Shown here in pieces: positions 1 through 7,944 of a stretch of DNA of 64,000 nucleotides. Under the pieces are notes generated by a model. That model searched no databases, was not told the origin of the DNA, and was given only the letters and a program-made list of their open reading frames with translations. Both the position numbers and the translations under genes were made by a program. How positions within the stretch are numbered: the first letter of the stretch is position 1; each line of letters starts with the position of its first letter. The stretch comes from Oleiphilus sp. (GTDB taxonomy: Bacteria; Pseudomonadota; Gammaproteobacteria; Pseudomonadales; Oleiphilaceae): assembly GCA_006212045.1 (NCBI GenBank), contig PZPK01000018.1:1-64000 (forward strand), written 5' to 3'.

Positions 1-262
1 GTCTTCGACTGCGTCGAGTCCCGGCCAGTGGGCAGAGCCCGCTGTCGCTTCAGTCCTTTTAAAGCCAAACTATTGGCTTTAAATTCGTTGGCACCGATCC
101 GGTATTCTCGCTGGATCCAATGCGGCCGTTCAGTATAGGTATTCGCATTCGACACCGCAACCGCGCCTGTTGTTTATATTGAGGTTGCGCAGGGTAATTA
201 CAAGTGCAGCACTGCTCTTTAAAGGTTTTGGTTCAGGACGTGGTTTTAACTGGGGGGGTGGA
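1..262. other. Non-coding left edge, no gene recognised
   Basis: I see no convincing reading frame, tRNA or rRNA here. The region lies downstream of the leftward sulfotransferase gene. The only clear structure is a perfect 11-bp inverted repeat near its left end, listed separately. I looked for the 3' end of tmRNA because smpB is nearby and did not find one. Confidence 0.5.
58..83. repeat. Perfect 11-bp inverted repeat with 4-nt loop
   Basis: The arms TTTAAAGCCAA (58-68) and TTGGCTTTAAA (73-83) are exact reverse complements around ACTA. No long T-run follows on either strand, so it is a poor Rho-independent terminator, although it lies about 180 bp beyond the sulfotransferase stop. Confidence 0.45.
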
Positions 263-991
263 TTATGGGGTATGGATGACGGCGTCTTTGGCATGCGCAT
301 CCTGTAACTCGCGCATGAGTTTTTGGCTGCCTGATAGCGAAAGAAGCAGCGGCTTGAAACGTGCTTTGAATTTGGCTGGCTTGCTTTTGTTTTTTCTTCT
401 TTGATCAACCAAAGGTTTGCCGACAAATTTTTCCAGCCGTTTGAATTCTGAATCGTCTTTCAGCATTTGATCATAATTGATCAGGATTCTTTCTTGCGCA
501 GGAACTTCACTCAGTAGTTTTAGGATTTGCTGATTGTATTGCTTCCATGTCGCAAGCGCCCGCCAATACACTTTGTAGCCCGGTCTGGATCTGATGTAGT
601 GTTTTGCGACAGATTCCGGGGAGCGAAACACAAGAATCAGCTTATGCTCGGGCAATCGACTTTCCCAAAAGGAATAGGTGAGTGTTTGAATCGGGTTTTT
701 CATTCCCCAGTCAGGGTAGGAGGATTGGGCTTCGATGAGCTTTCCGATTCTTTCGGCATTCAGGCTTTGTTCGAGAAAGTGTTGTGGTACGTCCACATCC
801 AGACTGAATACGCCCTTACTTCCGAGCAGACTGTTGTTGATTTCCCTCAGCAATCGGCCTTCACATTTTTCGGCGCCGTAGTCCTCTTCGCCGTCATTCA
901 GGTCAAAGCCCATATTGATACCAGAGCCATGCAATAGTTGTGCGGTCAAGGTAGTTCCGGATTTGTGCATGCCTAGTACAATATAAATCAT
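263..991 (-). CDS. Sulfotransferase family protein
   Basis: About 242 residues. The N-terminus carries a P-loop-like GMHKSGTT motif (residues 7-14), the 5'-phosphosulfate-binding site of PAPS-dependent sulfotransferases. A later FRSPES segment fits the 3'-phosphate-binding motif. It probably transfers sulfate from PAPS to a glycan, but the acceptor cannot be read from sequence. I chose the ATG at 991 because AAAGG stands 8 nt upstream and the P-loop then starts close to the N-terminus; an in-frame ATG at 1039 has no ribosome site and would add 16 residues. It is divergent from two glycosyltransferase genes, which suggests modification of LPS or another surface polysaccharide. Confidence 0.75.
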   Translation of the reverse strand: MIYIVLGMHKSGTTLTAQLLHGSGINMGFDLNDGEEDYGAEKCEGRLLREINNSLLGSKGVFSLDVDVPQHFLEQSLNAERIGKLIEAQSSYPDWGMKNPIQTLTYSFWESRLPEHKLILVFRSPESVAKHYIRSRPGYKVYWRALATWKQYNQQILKLLSEVPAQERILINYDQMLKDDSEFKRLEKFVGKPLVDQRRKNKSKPAKFKARFKPLLLSLSGSQKLMRELQDAHAKDAVIHTP

Positions 992-1164
992 TCTCGAAAC
1001 CTTTGGGCTGTCCGGTAAAAAGGCGCGAAAGTTTACCATGAGTTGAATGAGACTGCTTTTTCTTATTCATCACTTGTATATCTTGCTATAGTTCAGTCCA
1101 GAATTTGTGAGATATATTGTCAATTTTTACCTGTCCCCTCAGGATACTTTGAACAGGGATTTCT

Positions 1165-2388
1165 ATGAAAATAGCGATGCTCGTGCACCGCTTTCCGAGC
1201 TTGTCAGAAACCTTTATTGCATTGCAGATCTCGGCGCTTAGTCAGAAAACTGATTGTGAGATTGAGATATTCAGTCTGGGGTCCCGTGGAGAGTCCAGTT
1301 GGCTGCCAAAGGGAACGGAGGCGGAACTGCAAAGCGTCAGGCTCCATTCTTTCGATCAGGAAGTGAAACGACAGCCAAAACTGTTGCGCTATCTGTCAGT
1401 CATCAAAAAATACCCTATTGCGTTTTTCAAGTACCTGATCATGCGTAACAAACCAGTGCGATTGAAGTCGCTGGTGAACGATCTGATGTTACTGGGGGAT
1501 ATGTCTCGTTTCGATATTGTGCATAGCCAATTTGCGACAATAGGAAACAATATCGTGGCCTACAAAAAACACGGCTTTTTACCTTCCAGTGTCAAATACT
1601 CCTGTGCAGTCAGGGGCTATGACATCTCCCGGAAGGATATGGTTAGTGCGATTAATTGGCAGGACATGTTTGAACATATCTCGCTTTTTTTGCCGGTGTG
1701 CCATTTCTTTGCCGGGAAATTGCGTGCCATGGGGTGCGAGCGCCCCATCGCGATTTGTCCCTCTCCGGTGAATACGCAGCAGCTGGCAGAGCGCGCTCAG
1801 ATTACCCGCTCTGAAGAACCTGTTTGCATGGTTTCGGTGGGCAGATTGACTGAGAAAAAAGGCATCGACCTGGCGCTTCGCGCGTGTCGTCGCTTGCTGG
1901 ATGCCGGTATCAAATTTGAGTACCACGTGATTGGTGGTGGGGAAGCACAGGAAATGCTATCCAAATTGAAAGATGAGTTGGATCTTGCTGCTAGCGTGTT
2001 TTTTCACGGTGCATGGGAAAGCGAACGCGTTATCGCATTCTATGATCAGGTTGATCTCCTGTTGGCACCCAGCAAAACTGCGTCCAATGGCGACTCTGAA
2101 GGCATTCCGAATGTGCTCAAGGAAGCGATGGTTGCGGGTGTTCCAGTGGTGTCATCACGGCATGCCGGAATTCCGGAACTTGTTGCGGATGGTGTGACCG
2201 GCTTTCTTTGTGAAGAAGATTCCGCGGATGATTTATTCCGTATCATCATGCACGCAGTTTCGCAGCGTCCCGATTGGAAGCGCATTGCAGAGAGGGCGCG
2301 CGCGAAAGTCTTGGAGGAGTTTGATCCGGCGGTGTGTGCGGAAAAACTGTATCTGGATTTCAATTCGTTGCTTGAGGTGAAAACTTGA
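1165..2388 (+). CDS. GT4-family glycosyltransferase
   Basis: 407 residues with the two-domain GT-B layout. The start (VHRFPSLSETFI) is typical of WcaL/AmsK-like exopolysaccharide glycosyltransferases. The C-terminal half has the nucleotide-sugar part of GT4: VSVGRLTEKKG near residue 220 and the EX7E element in EGIPNVLKE near residue 312. It should add a sugar from an activated donor to a surface glycan in the cytoplasm; donor and acceptor are unknown. AGGGA precedes the ATG. It is followed 76 bp later by a second GT4 gene, with msbA convergent beyond, so an LPS core or capsule role is likely. Confidence 0.8.
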   Translation: MKIAMLVHRFPSLSETFIALQISALSQKTDCEIEIFSLGSRGESSWLPKGTEAELQSVRLHSFDQEVKRQPKLLRYLSVIKKYPIAFFKYLIMRNKPVRLKSLVNDLMLLGDMSRFDIVHSQFATIGNNIVAYKKHGFLPSSVKYSCAVRGYDISRKDMVSAINWQDMFEHISLFLPVCHFFAGKLRAMGCERPIAICPSPVNTQQLAERAQITRSEEPVCMVSVGRLTEKKGIDLALRACRRLLDAGIKFEYHVIGGGEAQEMLSKLKDELDLAASVFFHGAWESERVIAFYDQVDLLLAPSKTASNGDSEGIPNVLKEAMVAGVPVVSSRHAGIPELVADGVTGFLCEEDSADDLFRIIMHAVSQRPDWKRIAERARAKVLEEFDPAVCAEKLYLDFNSLLEVKT

Positions 2389-2470
2389 GATTCTGCAGTC
2401 GATTGCTTGACGTTCAGTTAAGCCAATTCCCTCTATATCCCGGAAGCGTTTTTGTCCTGAGGTCGTGCGA

Positions 2471-3643
2471 ATGAATATTCTTTTTTTCTCCAGGGTTTCA
2501 ACTTTTTTCCCGGGGCGCATCGGCGGGGCCGAGACTTCGATGGCTTTAATGGCTGAGAAGATGGCAGAGTTGGGTCATAAGGTCTTTTACCTGACCTATG
2601 TGGAAAAGGATGAATTGATTGACCAGTCAAGCCTTGAACAGTTCAAGCCCGTGCAGATCATTCCCTATAGCGTCCCTCGTCGTGTGCGAAAGCTCCTGTT
2701 CAAGGTAAAGCCCGGCCGTAAAGAACGACGATCGCACTTCGAAAAATGCGTTGCGGAACTTATGGATCGCGAGAATATAGAGATTTTGTACAGCCATTAT
2801 GATCGCGAGGCTTTGGGTGCATTTCTGAAGGTCCGTGAAGCGCATGATTTCAAGCTTGTGATGCGAATGGCTGGTTTGAAGTGGTATGAGGAAAGTCAGG
2901 ATTCGGATCAAATCAAGGCAGATTACGAAGCTATTTTTCGGAACGTGGATGCCATTAATTACAATACACCAGGCTTGAAAACACTGTGCCATCAGCGAGC
3001 AGGGGAGATTTCCTTTGACTTGTCTCCAAGGCACGAATTTGTTGCAGATATTGGTGCCAGAGCAGTGCCAGTACAGCATGAGACCCAAGAACAGAATGAG
3101 GATGTGTTATCCGTTACGGTCGCAACCAGATTCTCAGGCTATCAAAAGCGACAGGACATACTGGTGAAGGCTGTCGCCTTGCTTGATCGCAGTGTCAAAA
3201 TCAAGGTGACCATGATTGGTTCCGGTTCAGAACTCGGGAAAATTGAATCCATGATTGAGGACCTGGGCGTGTCTGATCAAATAAACATTATTCCTTTTAT
3301 GCCCCAACCGGACCTCTGGCAGCAATTATGCCAGAGCGATTTGCTCTGCCACCCCTGCGAATACGAGGGTTTGAGCAAAATTATTGTAGAGAGCATGTTG
3401 CTGGGTTTGCCTGTGATGGTTTCAGATGTGCTGCCATTAAGTGATTATGTCGTCGATGGTGAAACCGGCTATCTGGTCGAAAATACTCCTGAAGCGTGGT
3501 GTCGACAGCTAACGCAAGCCTATAACGAAAGAAGCAGCTTAAGTGCTTTGGGAGAGCAGGCCAAAGCCTATGCGGAAGAGGCTTTCAATGTAGACAGGAA
3601 TGCCGCGAATTATCTGAATGAGTTTCAGCGAATTCCCGCTTAG
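2471..3643 (+). CDS. GT4-family glycosyltransferase
   Basis: About 390 residues. The N-terminus has the GT4 acceptor-side glycine motif (RIGGAETSM), and the C-terminal domain has EYEGLSKIIVE, the EX7E motif that contacts the donor sugar phosphate. I prefer the ATG at 2471 over the in-frame GTG at 2465 because GAGG at 2459-2462 is spaced 8 nt from the ATG and only 2 nt from the GTG. It is probably co-transcribed with the glycosyltransferase gene upstream. It is weakly similar to that gene in overall design but has different flanking motifs, so the two probably add different sugars. Substrates cannot be assigned. Confidence 0.8.
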   Translation: MNILFFSRVSTFFPGRIGGAETSMALMAEKMAELGHKVFYLTYVEKDELIDQSSLEQFKPVQIIPYSVPRRVRKLLFKVKPGRKERRSHFEKCVAELMDRENIEILYSHYDREALGAFLKVREAHDFKLVMRMAGLKWYEESQDSDQIKADYEAIFRNVDAINYNTPGLKTLCHQRAGEISFDLSPRHEFVADIGARAVPVQHETQEQNEDVLSVTVATRFSGYQKRQDILVKAVALLDRSVKIKVTMIGSGSELGKIESMIEDLGVSDQINIIPFMPQPDLWQQLCQSDLLCHPCEYEGLSKIIVESMLLGLPVMVSDVLPLSDYVVDGETGYLVENTPEAWCRQLTQAYNERSSLSALGEQAKAYAEEAFNVDRNAANYLNEFQRIPA

Positions 3644-3714
3644 CAGAGCCCGAACAGTACATCTGTCAAAAAGGCGCCTTTAATCAGCAATGCAAACTGG
3701 GTGCGTCGTTGAAA

Positions 3715-5493
3715 TCAAGTATCGCCGCCTTCAAAATCGGCCAGATACAGGCTGTTGTATATCCCATTTAAGGCTAGAAGCTCGTCATGTGTGCCTTGTT
3801 CCTGTATCTGACCATCCGCCATGACTATCAGGCGATTAGCTTTTTTGATGGTAGACAAGCGGTGCGCAATGACAATGGTAGTCCGGCCTTCCATAACGGT
3901 TTCTACCGCGTCTTTGATAATTTTTTCAGACTCGTTATCCAGTGCGGACGTCGCTTCATCCAGAATTAAAATAGGCGCATTCTTGAGAAATGCGCGCGCA
4001 ATTGCGATACGCTGGCGCTGGCCACCGGAAAGTTTCAGGCCATTGTCACCGACGGGTGTGTCGAGCAGTTTGGGTTGCTCGGAAATAAACTCCCAGGCAT
4101 GGGCTTTGATGGCCGCTTCCTTTATCTGCTCGTCTGTATATTCCGCGCCATAGGCAATGTTACTGCGAATGGTATCATCGAACAGCGTGACATTTTGACT
4201 GACGATAGAGATATGCCGCCGGAGGTTCGCCAGTTTAAAGTCCTTGATATTGATGTCATCAAGCTGGATGGAGCCACTATCCAGGTTGTAAGTTCGGGTA
4301 ATCAGATTGGTCAGCGTACTTTTCCCGCTTCCGGACTTTCCTACCAGCGCGATCATCTCGCCGGGCTTTATATGCAGATTGAAGTCTTTCAGTACCCAGT
4401 CCTTACTCGAAAAATACTTGAAATTAACGTGCTCGATCTTGATGTCACCCTGAACGGAATCTTTCTCAATCGTGCCGCTGTCTTCCTCTACAGGTGTGTC
4501 GAGAATATAGAAAACCAGCTCGGCGCCAACGATGCCTTTCTGGATGGTGATGTGCACGCCGCTGAGTTGCCGCAGCGATTTGGGAATCAGGGCGACTGCG
4601 GTCAAGTAACTGATGAGCTGCCCTGTGGTCTGGTTTTCAAGGTTACCCGGTGTTAACAGCAGGAACACAATCAGTGCGACAGCCATGGCGACGACAAATT
4701 GCAGTATTGGTGTCGTCAGGGACTCCAGTCTTCTGACTTTCAGTTGCTTCTCGAAAATGTCTTCAACCGCATTGCTGTAGCGTCCTTGTTCATATTTTTC
4801 CGCACCAAATCCCCTGACCAGACTGTAATTGGATACCATCTCTTTGGTGACTTGCATTGCGATGCCAAGAGAGGCTTCGATTTTGCGGGAAATTTTCTTT
4901 AGCTGTCTGGTCGTATATGCCACAAGACCGGCAACAATGGGCGCGACAGCGACGAAGGTCAATGAAAGCTGCCAATCCAGATAAAACACATAGATGAGCA
5001 GAAAGATAATGGTTAGGCCTTCTCGTATCACTGTTTTTAGTGCGCCCGTGACCGCCGTAGTGACTTTGTTCACACCATTGTTGATGCGATGCAGAATCTT
5101 GCCTTGAAGGTTCTGGTCAAAAAACTCGGCTGGTAATTTTGAGATGTGCTCGAAGGTTTCCTTCTTCAGCGTCTTGACGAACATGGCACCGACATAGCCA
5201 TTGTAGTAAGTACCGAGAAAGTGTCCGACACCTCGCACCGCAAACACTCCCATTGCCAGCAAAGGAAGGGTCCATCTTGCTTCGGAATCTTTGGATTCGA
5301 TGGCATGTATGATGAGTTCCATCAGCTTTGCCAAAGCCGGTTGCGAGGCTGCAAATATGGCAAAACCGATTATGCTGAGTGCAAACGGCAGTTTCAGGGT
5401 TTTAAGGTAGCTGAGCAGGCGCATATAGACTTGAAAGCCGCTCATCGATGTAGCCTTGTCATCCAGTGCAAATACGGATTCTTTCTCTTTCAT
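3715..5493 (-). CDS. msbA: Lipid A export ABC transporter MsbA
   Basis: 592 residues, the usual size for MsbA. The N-terminal transmembrane domain (about residues 30-320) is followed by an ABC ATPase with Walker A GKSGSGKST, signature LSGGQRQRIAIARA, Walker B ILILDEATSALD and switch histidine IAHRLSTI. MsbA is a homodimeric inner-membrane flippase that moves core-lipid A to the periplasmic leaflet. The gene stands alone; lpxK, its frequent downstream partner, is not here. Instead the 3' end faces the glycosyltransferase pair, in keeping with an LPS locus. GGGG lies just upstream of the ATG. A related half-transporter with another lipid substrate is possible but less likely. Confidence 0.9.
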   Translation of the reverse strand: MKEKESVFALDDKATSMSGFQVYMRLLSYLKTLKLPFALSIIGFAIFAASQPALAKLMELIIHAIESKDSEARWTLPLLAMGVFAVRGVGHFLGTYYNGYVGAMFVKTLKKETFEHISKLPAEFFDQNLQGKILHRINNGVNKVTTAVTGALKTVIREGLTIIFLLIYVFYLDWQLSLTFVAVAPIVAGLVAYTTRQLKKISRKIEASLGIAMQVTKEMVSNYSLVRGFGAEKYEQGRYSNAVEDIFEKQLKVRRLESLTTPILQFVVAMAVALIVFLLLTPGNLENQTTGQLISYLTAVALIPKSLRQLSGVHITIQKGIVGAELVFYILDTPVEEDSGTIEKDSVQGDIKIEHVNFKYFSSKDWVLKDFNLHIKPGEMIALVGKSGSGKSTLTNLITRTYNLDSGSIQLDDINIKDFKLANLRRHISIVSQNVTLFDDTIRSNIAYGAEYTDEQIKEAAIKAHAWEFISEQPKLLDTPVGDNGLKLSGGQRQRIAIARAFLKNAPILILDEATSALDNESEKIIKDAVETVMEGRTTIVIAHRLSTIKKANRLIVMADGQIQEQGTHDELLALNGIYNSLYLADFEGGDT

Positions 5494-5615
5494 AGCCCCA
5501 CTATTCTATATTCTGTCTAGAGCTCGACCCCTATTGTGCAGGGAGTAACGAGCAACCATTAGTTGATATGCTTACTGGCTGGCGTTCGATAGTCGAAAAG
5601 CCAATGATACAGGCA

Positions 5616-6095
5616 TCATTTCACATGATCTCGTACAACCCGCGCTTTCTGCCTGGTCCAGTCGCGCTCTTTTTCAGTAGCGCGTTTGTCATATTCTTTT
5701 TTGCCTTTTACCAGGGCAATTTCACATTTCACCAGATTGTCTTTCCAGTAAAGTCTGAGTGCCACGCAAGTCTGGCCAGCCTGATTCATTTTGCCATGGA
5801 TTTTACCGATTTCTTTTTTATGAAGCAGAAGCTTGCGCATGCGGGTCGGTTCTGCAACGACATGGGTGCTAGCGGTATTCAGAGGAGTAATGTGCGCATT
5901 CAGCAACCAGGCTTCGCCGTTTTTGAGGAATACATGGGCGTCGGTAAGCTGGGCCTTGCCTGCCCGCAGACTTTTTACTTCCCAGCCGGTCAGCGCAAGG
6001 CCAGCTTCAAAGGTATCCTGAATGTGGTAATCATGTCGCGCTCGCTTGTTGCTGGCGATCGTATTGCTTGGTTGCTTGCTCTTTTTCTGGGTCAT
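5616..6095 (-). CDS. smpB: SsrA-binding protein SmpB
   Basis: 159 residues, full length. The conserved oligonucleotide-binding barrel is evident ([26 protein letters not shown]), as is the basic C-terminal tail ([15 protein letters not shown]) that enters the ribosomal mRNA channel. SmpB binds tmRNA and brings it to stalled ribosomes for trans-translation. The tmRNA gene itself was not found in the window. It is divergent from ratA across 187 bp, the arrangement common in Gammaproteobacteria. Confidence 0.97.
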   Translation of the reverse strand: MTQKKSKQPSNTIASNKRARHDYHIQDTFEAGLALTGWEVKSLRAGKAQLTDAHVFLKNGEAWLLNAHITPLNTASTHVVAEPTRMRKLLLHKKEIGKIHGKMNQAGQTCVALRLYWKDNLVKCEIALVKGKKEYDKRATEKERDWTRQKARVVRDHVK

Positions 6096-6282
6096 GGAAC
6101 CTGATGCTACATCTGTCTGTTCGAAAAGCGCTGTATTCTACACCAAGAACCTATTGGATGTTTTATTTCCGTGTAGCGCGATGCATGCCGGAGAGCTGAA
6201 GCGCGTAAATTATGGTTCGCGCTCTAGGCGAATTGGGGTTCAATGGTTAGAATAGCGCGGTTTTTGGAATACACTTTCGTTT

Positions 6283-6726
6283 ATGTCCTTATCGATTCAC
6301 CGCAGTGCTTTGGTGATGCACTCATCGGAACAGATGTTTACGCTGGTAAATGATGTTGTTTCCTATCCGGAGTTTCTGCCCTGGTGTGCCAGTGCGACCC
6401 TGCTGGAGGACGATGGCCGATCGATGGTTGCGAGGCTTGATGTCAGCAAAGGCGCAGTGCGTCAGTCCTTCACGACACGCAATCACTATGCAGAACCGGG
6501 TAAGATTGCGATGCGTCTGGTAGAAGGCCCTTTTAGTCGTTTAAATGGAGAGTGGCGGTTTATCGCTCTCGATGAGAGTGCCTCCAAGGTGGAGTTGTTA
6601 TTGGAGTTTGATTTGAAGAAGAGCATCTCCAAAATGGCTTTCGGTCCGATTTTTAATCAGGCAGCCAATTCCATGGTCGACGCATTCTGCATGCGCGCGA
6701 AATCTGTGTATGGTTCAGGGAAGTAG
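6283..6726 (+). CDS. ratA: RatA family START/COQ10-like protein
   Basis: 147 residues, a single START/polyketide-cyclase domain with the conserved opening FTLVNDVVSYPEFLPWC. In E. coli the homologue RatA (PasT) was reported to block 70S formation by binding 50S subunits, while the same fold in Coq10 binds ubiquinone; which role applies here cannot be read from sequence. It is followed after 6 nt by rnfH, the classical ratA-rnfH pair, and is divergent from smpB. Confidence 0.92.
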   Translation: MSLSIHRSALVMHSSEQMFTLVNDVVSYPEFLPWCASATLLEDDGRSMVARLDVSKGAVRQSFTTRNHYAEPGKIAMRLVEGPFSRLNGEWRFIALDESASKVELLLEFDLKKSISKMAFGPIFNQAANSMVDAFCMRAKSVYGSGK

Positions 6727-6732
6727 CGGACA

Positions 6733-7029
6733 ATGTCAAAGAAAATACACATAGAGGTCGCCTACGCGCGTCCTGACCTCCAGAAAATCATTGCATTGGA
6801 AGTACCGGAAGGAACCTCTGTTTTTGACGGCGCCTGCCAGTCAGGAATAGAAAATGTCTTTCCGGAGATAGATTTCGAAACGGTGGATATGGGGCTCTTC
6901 GGAAAAGTCGTCAAAGCGCCGAAAACAGAAACACTCAGAGACGGCGACCGTATTGAGATCTACCGGCCATTGATCATTGACCCCAAGCAGGCACGACTGA
7001 ACCGCGCGGCCAAAAAAACGGGAAGCTAG
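6733..7029 (+). CDS. rnfH: RnfH family ubiquitin-like protein
   Basis: 98 residues with a beta-grasp fold (IHIEVAYARPD at the start; DRIEIYRPLIIDPKQARL near the end). The IEIYRPL-DPK signature is typical of RnfH/UPF0125. The function is poorly defined; the pairing with ratA led to the name RatB, but toxin-antitoxin behaviour is not established. It is probably translated from the same mRNA as ratA. The gene is convergent with bamE, 18 bp away. Confidence 0.92.
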   Translation: MSKKIHIEVAYARPDLQKIIALEVPEGTSVFDGACQSGIENVFPEIDFETVDMGLFGKVVKAPKTETLRDGDRIEIYRPLIIDPKQARLNRAAKKTGS

Positions 7030-7047
7030 CCTGATGTTCCAGCTTGA

Positions 7048-7413
7048 CTAATAAGCTGGATGTTCCTCCAGAACCGTGCCTTCATAGCGTTCAAATAGCT
7101 GGTCTTTGTAATACACCATGATTTTCTGTTGCTGTGTCTCACCACCCGCCAGCTGATAGGTGTATAAATAGGTTTCGTGATCTCGGTCAAACACGTTGGT
7201 AAGGACAGGGTTTCCCAGTACGAAGTGCACCTGGCGCTTGTTCATGCCGGGCTTGAGTTTATCCAGCATTTCCTGAGTGATGATATTGCCTTGCTGTACA
7301 TTGATTTTGTAGACGCCAGGAAAAGAGCAGGCGCTTATCAGGACAGCGCTCAAGATCCATGCGGGTATGTGCAGGTGAAAGCGAATGCGGGCAGGAAAAA
7401 GCTTGTTTTGCAT
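7048..7413 (-). CDS. bamE: Outer membrane assembly lipoprotein BamE
   Basis: About 121 residues from the chosen start. A signal peptide ends in lipobox LISAC, putting the acylated Cys at residue 29, followed by the SmpA/OmlA domain (PGMNKRQVHFVLGNP, then the TYLYTYQL strand). BamE is a small outer-membrane lipoprotein of the BAM complex that stabilises BamA-BamD contacts. In-frame starts at 7464 and 7605 exist but would give an unusually long region before the signal peptide. Neither has a strong ribosome site, so the start is moderately certain. It is divergent from fur, the conserved omlA-fur arrangement. Confidence 0.9.
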   Translation of the reverse strand: MQNKLFPARIRFHLHIPAWILSAVLISACSFPGVYKINVQQGNIITQEMLDKLKPGMNKRQVHFVLGNPVLTNVFDRDHETYLYTYQLAGGETQQQKIMVYYKDQLFERYEGTVLEEHPAY

Positions 7414-7509
7414 CTGGGGTTGAATTCCACTATCTTTGGTCGAAAATTTGGCTAGGGCGCGCATCATAACCGATTCGGGCCGGGACTCATAACAGGAATA
7501 CGCGCTTCT

Positions 7510-7914
7510 ATGGCAGACAATACCGAACTCAAGAAAGCAGGACTGAAAGTAACCTTGCCCCGGCTTAAGGTATTGGGCTTGCTTGAAAGTGCTGAAGACC
7601 ACCATTTGAGCGCGGAAGATGTATACAAAGCGCTCCTTGAATCAGGTGATGATGTCGGACTGGCAACCGTCTATAGGGTGCTGACGCAGTTTGAAGCGGC
7701 TGGTCTTGTGTTGCGACACAATTTTGAAGGCGGTCATGCTGTATTTGAGCTGGCCAAGGACGAGCATCATGACCATATGGTCGATACAGCTTCGGGTCGA
7801 GTGATCGAATTCTGTGACCCGCTGATAGAGCAGCGCCAGAAAGAGATCGCGGAAGAGCATGGCTATGAGCTTGTGGATCACAGCCTGACGCTTTACGTTA
7901 AACCCAAATCCTGA
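7510..7914 (+). CDS. fur: Ferric uptake regulator Fur
   Basis: 134 residues with the N-terminal winged helix (GLKVTLPRLKVL, GLATVYRVLTQFE) and the metal-binding HHDH at 86-89. Fur uses Fe(II) as co-repressor and binds Fur boxes at iron-uptake genes. Oddly, both positions of the canonical structural-zinc CxxC are replaced (Asp92 and Ser95) and the C-terminal cysteine pair is missing; the only Cys is at 102. Otherwise it aligns with E. coli Fur from the start (ELKKAGLKVTLPR). It should still work with the other metal sites, as some pseudomonad Fur proteins with few cysteines do. Confidence 0.95.
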   Translation: MADNTELKKAGLKVTLPRLKVLGLLESAEDHHLSAEDVYKALLESGDDVGLATVYRVLTQFEAAGLVLRHNFEGGHAVFELAKDEHHDHMVDTASGRVIEFCDPLIEQRQKEIAEEHGYELVDHSLTLYVKPKS

Positions 7915-7918
7915 ACGG

Positions 7919-7938
7919 TTCTGGCCAAAGTGCCAGAA
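7919..7938. terminator. Hairpin between convergent fur and recN
   Basis: TTCTGGC (7919-7925) and GCCAGAA (7932-7938) form a 7-bp stem with a 6-nt loop in the 30-bp gap between the two convergent stop codons. There is no long T-run on either side, so intrinsic strength is doubtful. Confidence 0.4.
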
Positions 7939-7944
7939 TTGTCA

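Noticed and set aside
1-262. tmRNA near smpB
   Set aside because: Neither the tRNA-like ends nor a tag reading frame could be found here or elsewhere in the window.
3669-3680. Palindrome AAAGGCGCCTTT between the glycosyltransferase and msbA genes as terminator
   Set aside because: It has no loop and no adequate T-run; likely chance or a protein site.
4075-4656. 193-codon frame opposite msbA
   Set aside because: It lies wholly inside msbA on the other strand and shows no family features; a shadow of the real gene.
6283-7029. ratA-rnfH as a toxin-antitoxin system
   Set aside because: The pairing is conserved housekeeping in Gammaproteobacteria, and antitoxin action of RnfH is not established, so I list them as ordinary genes.
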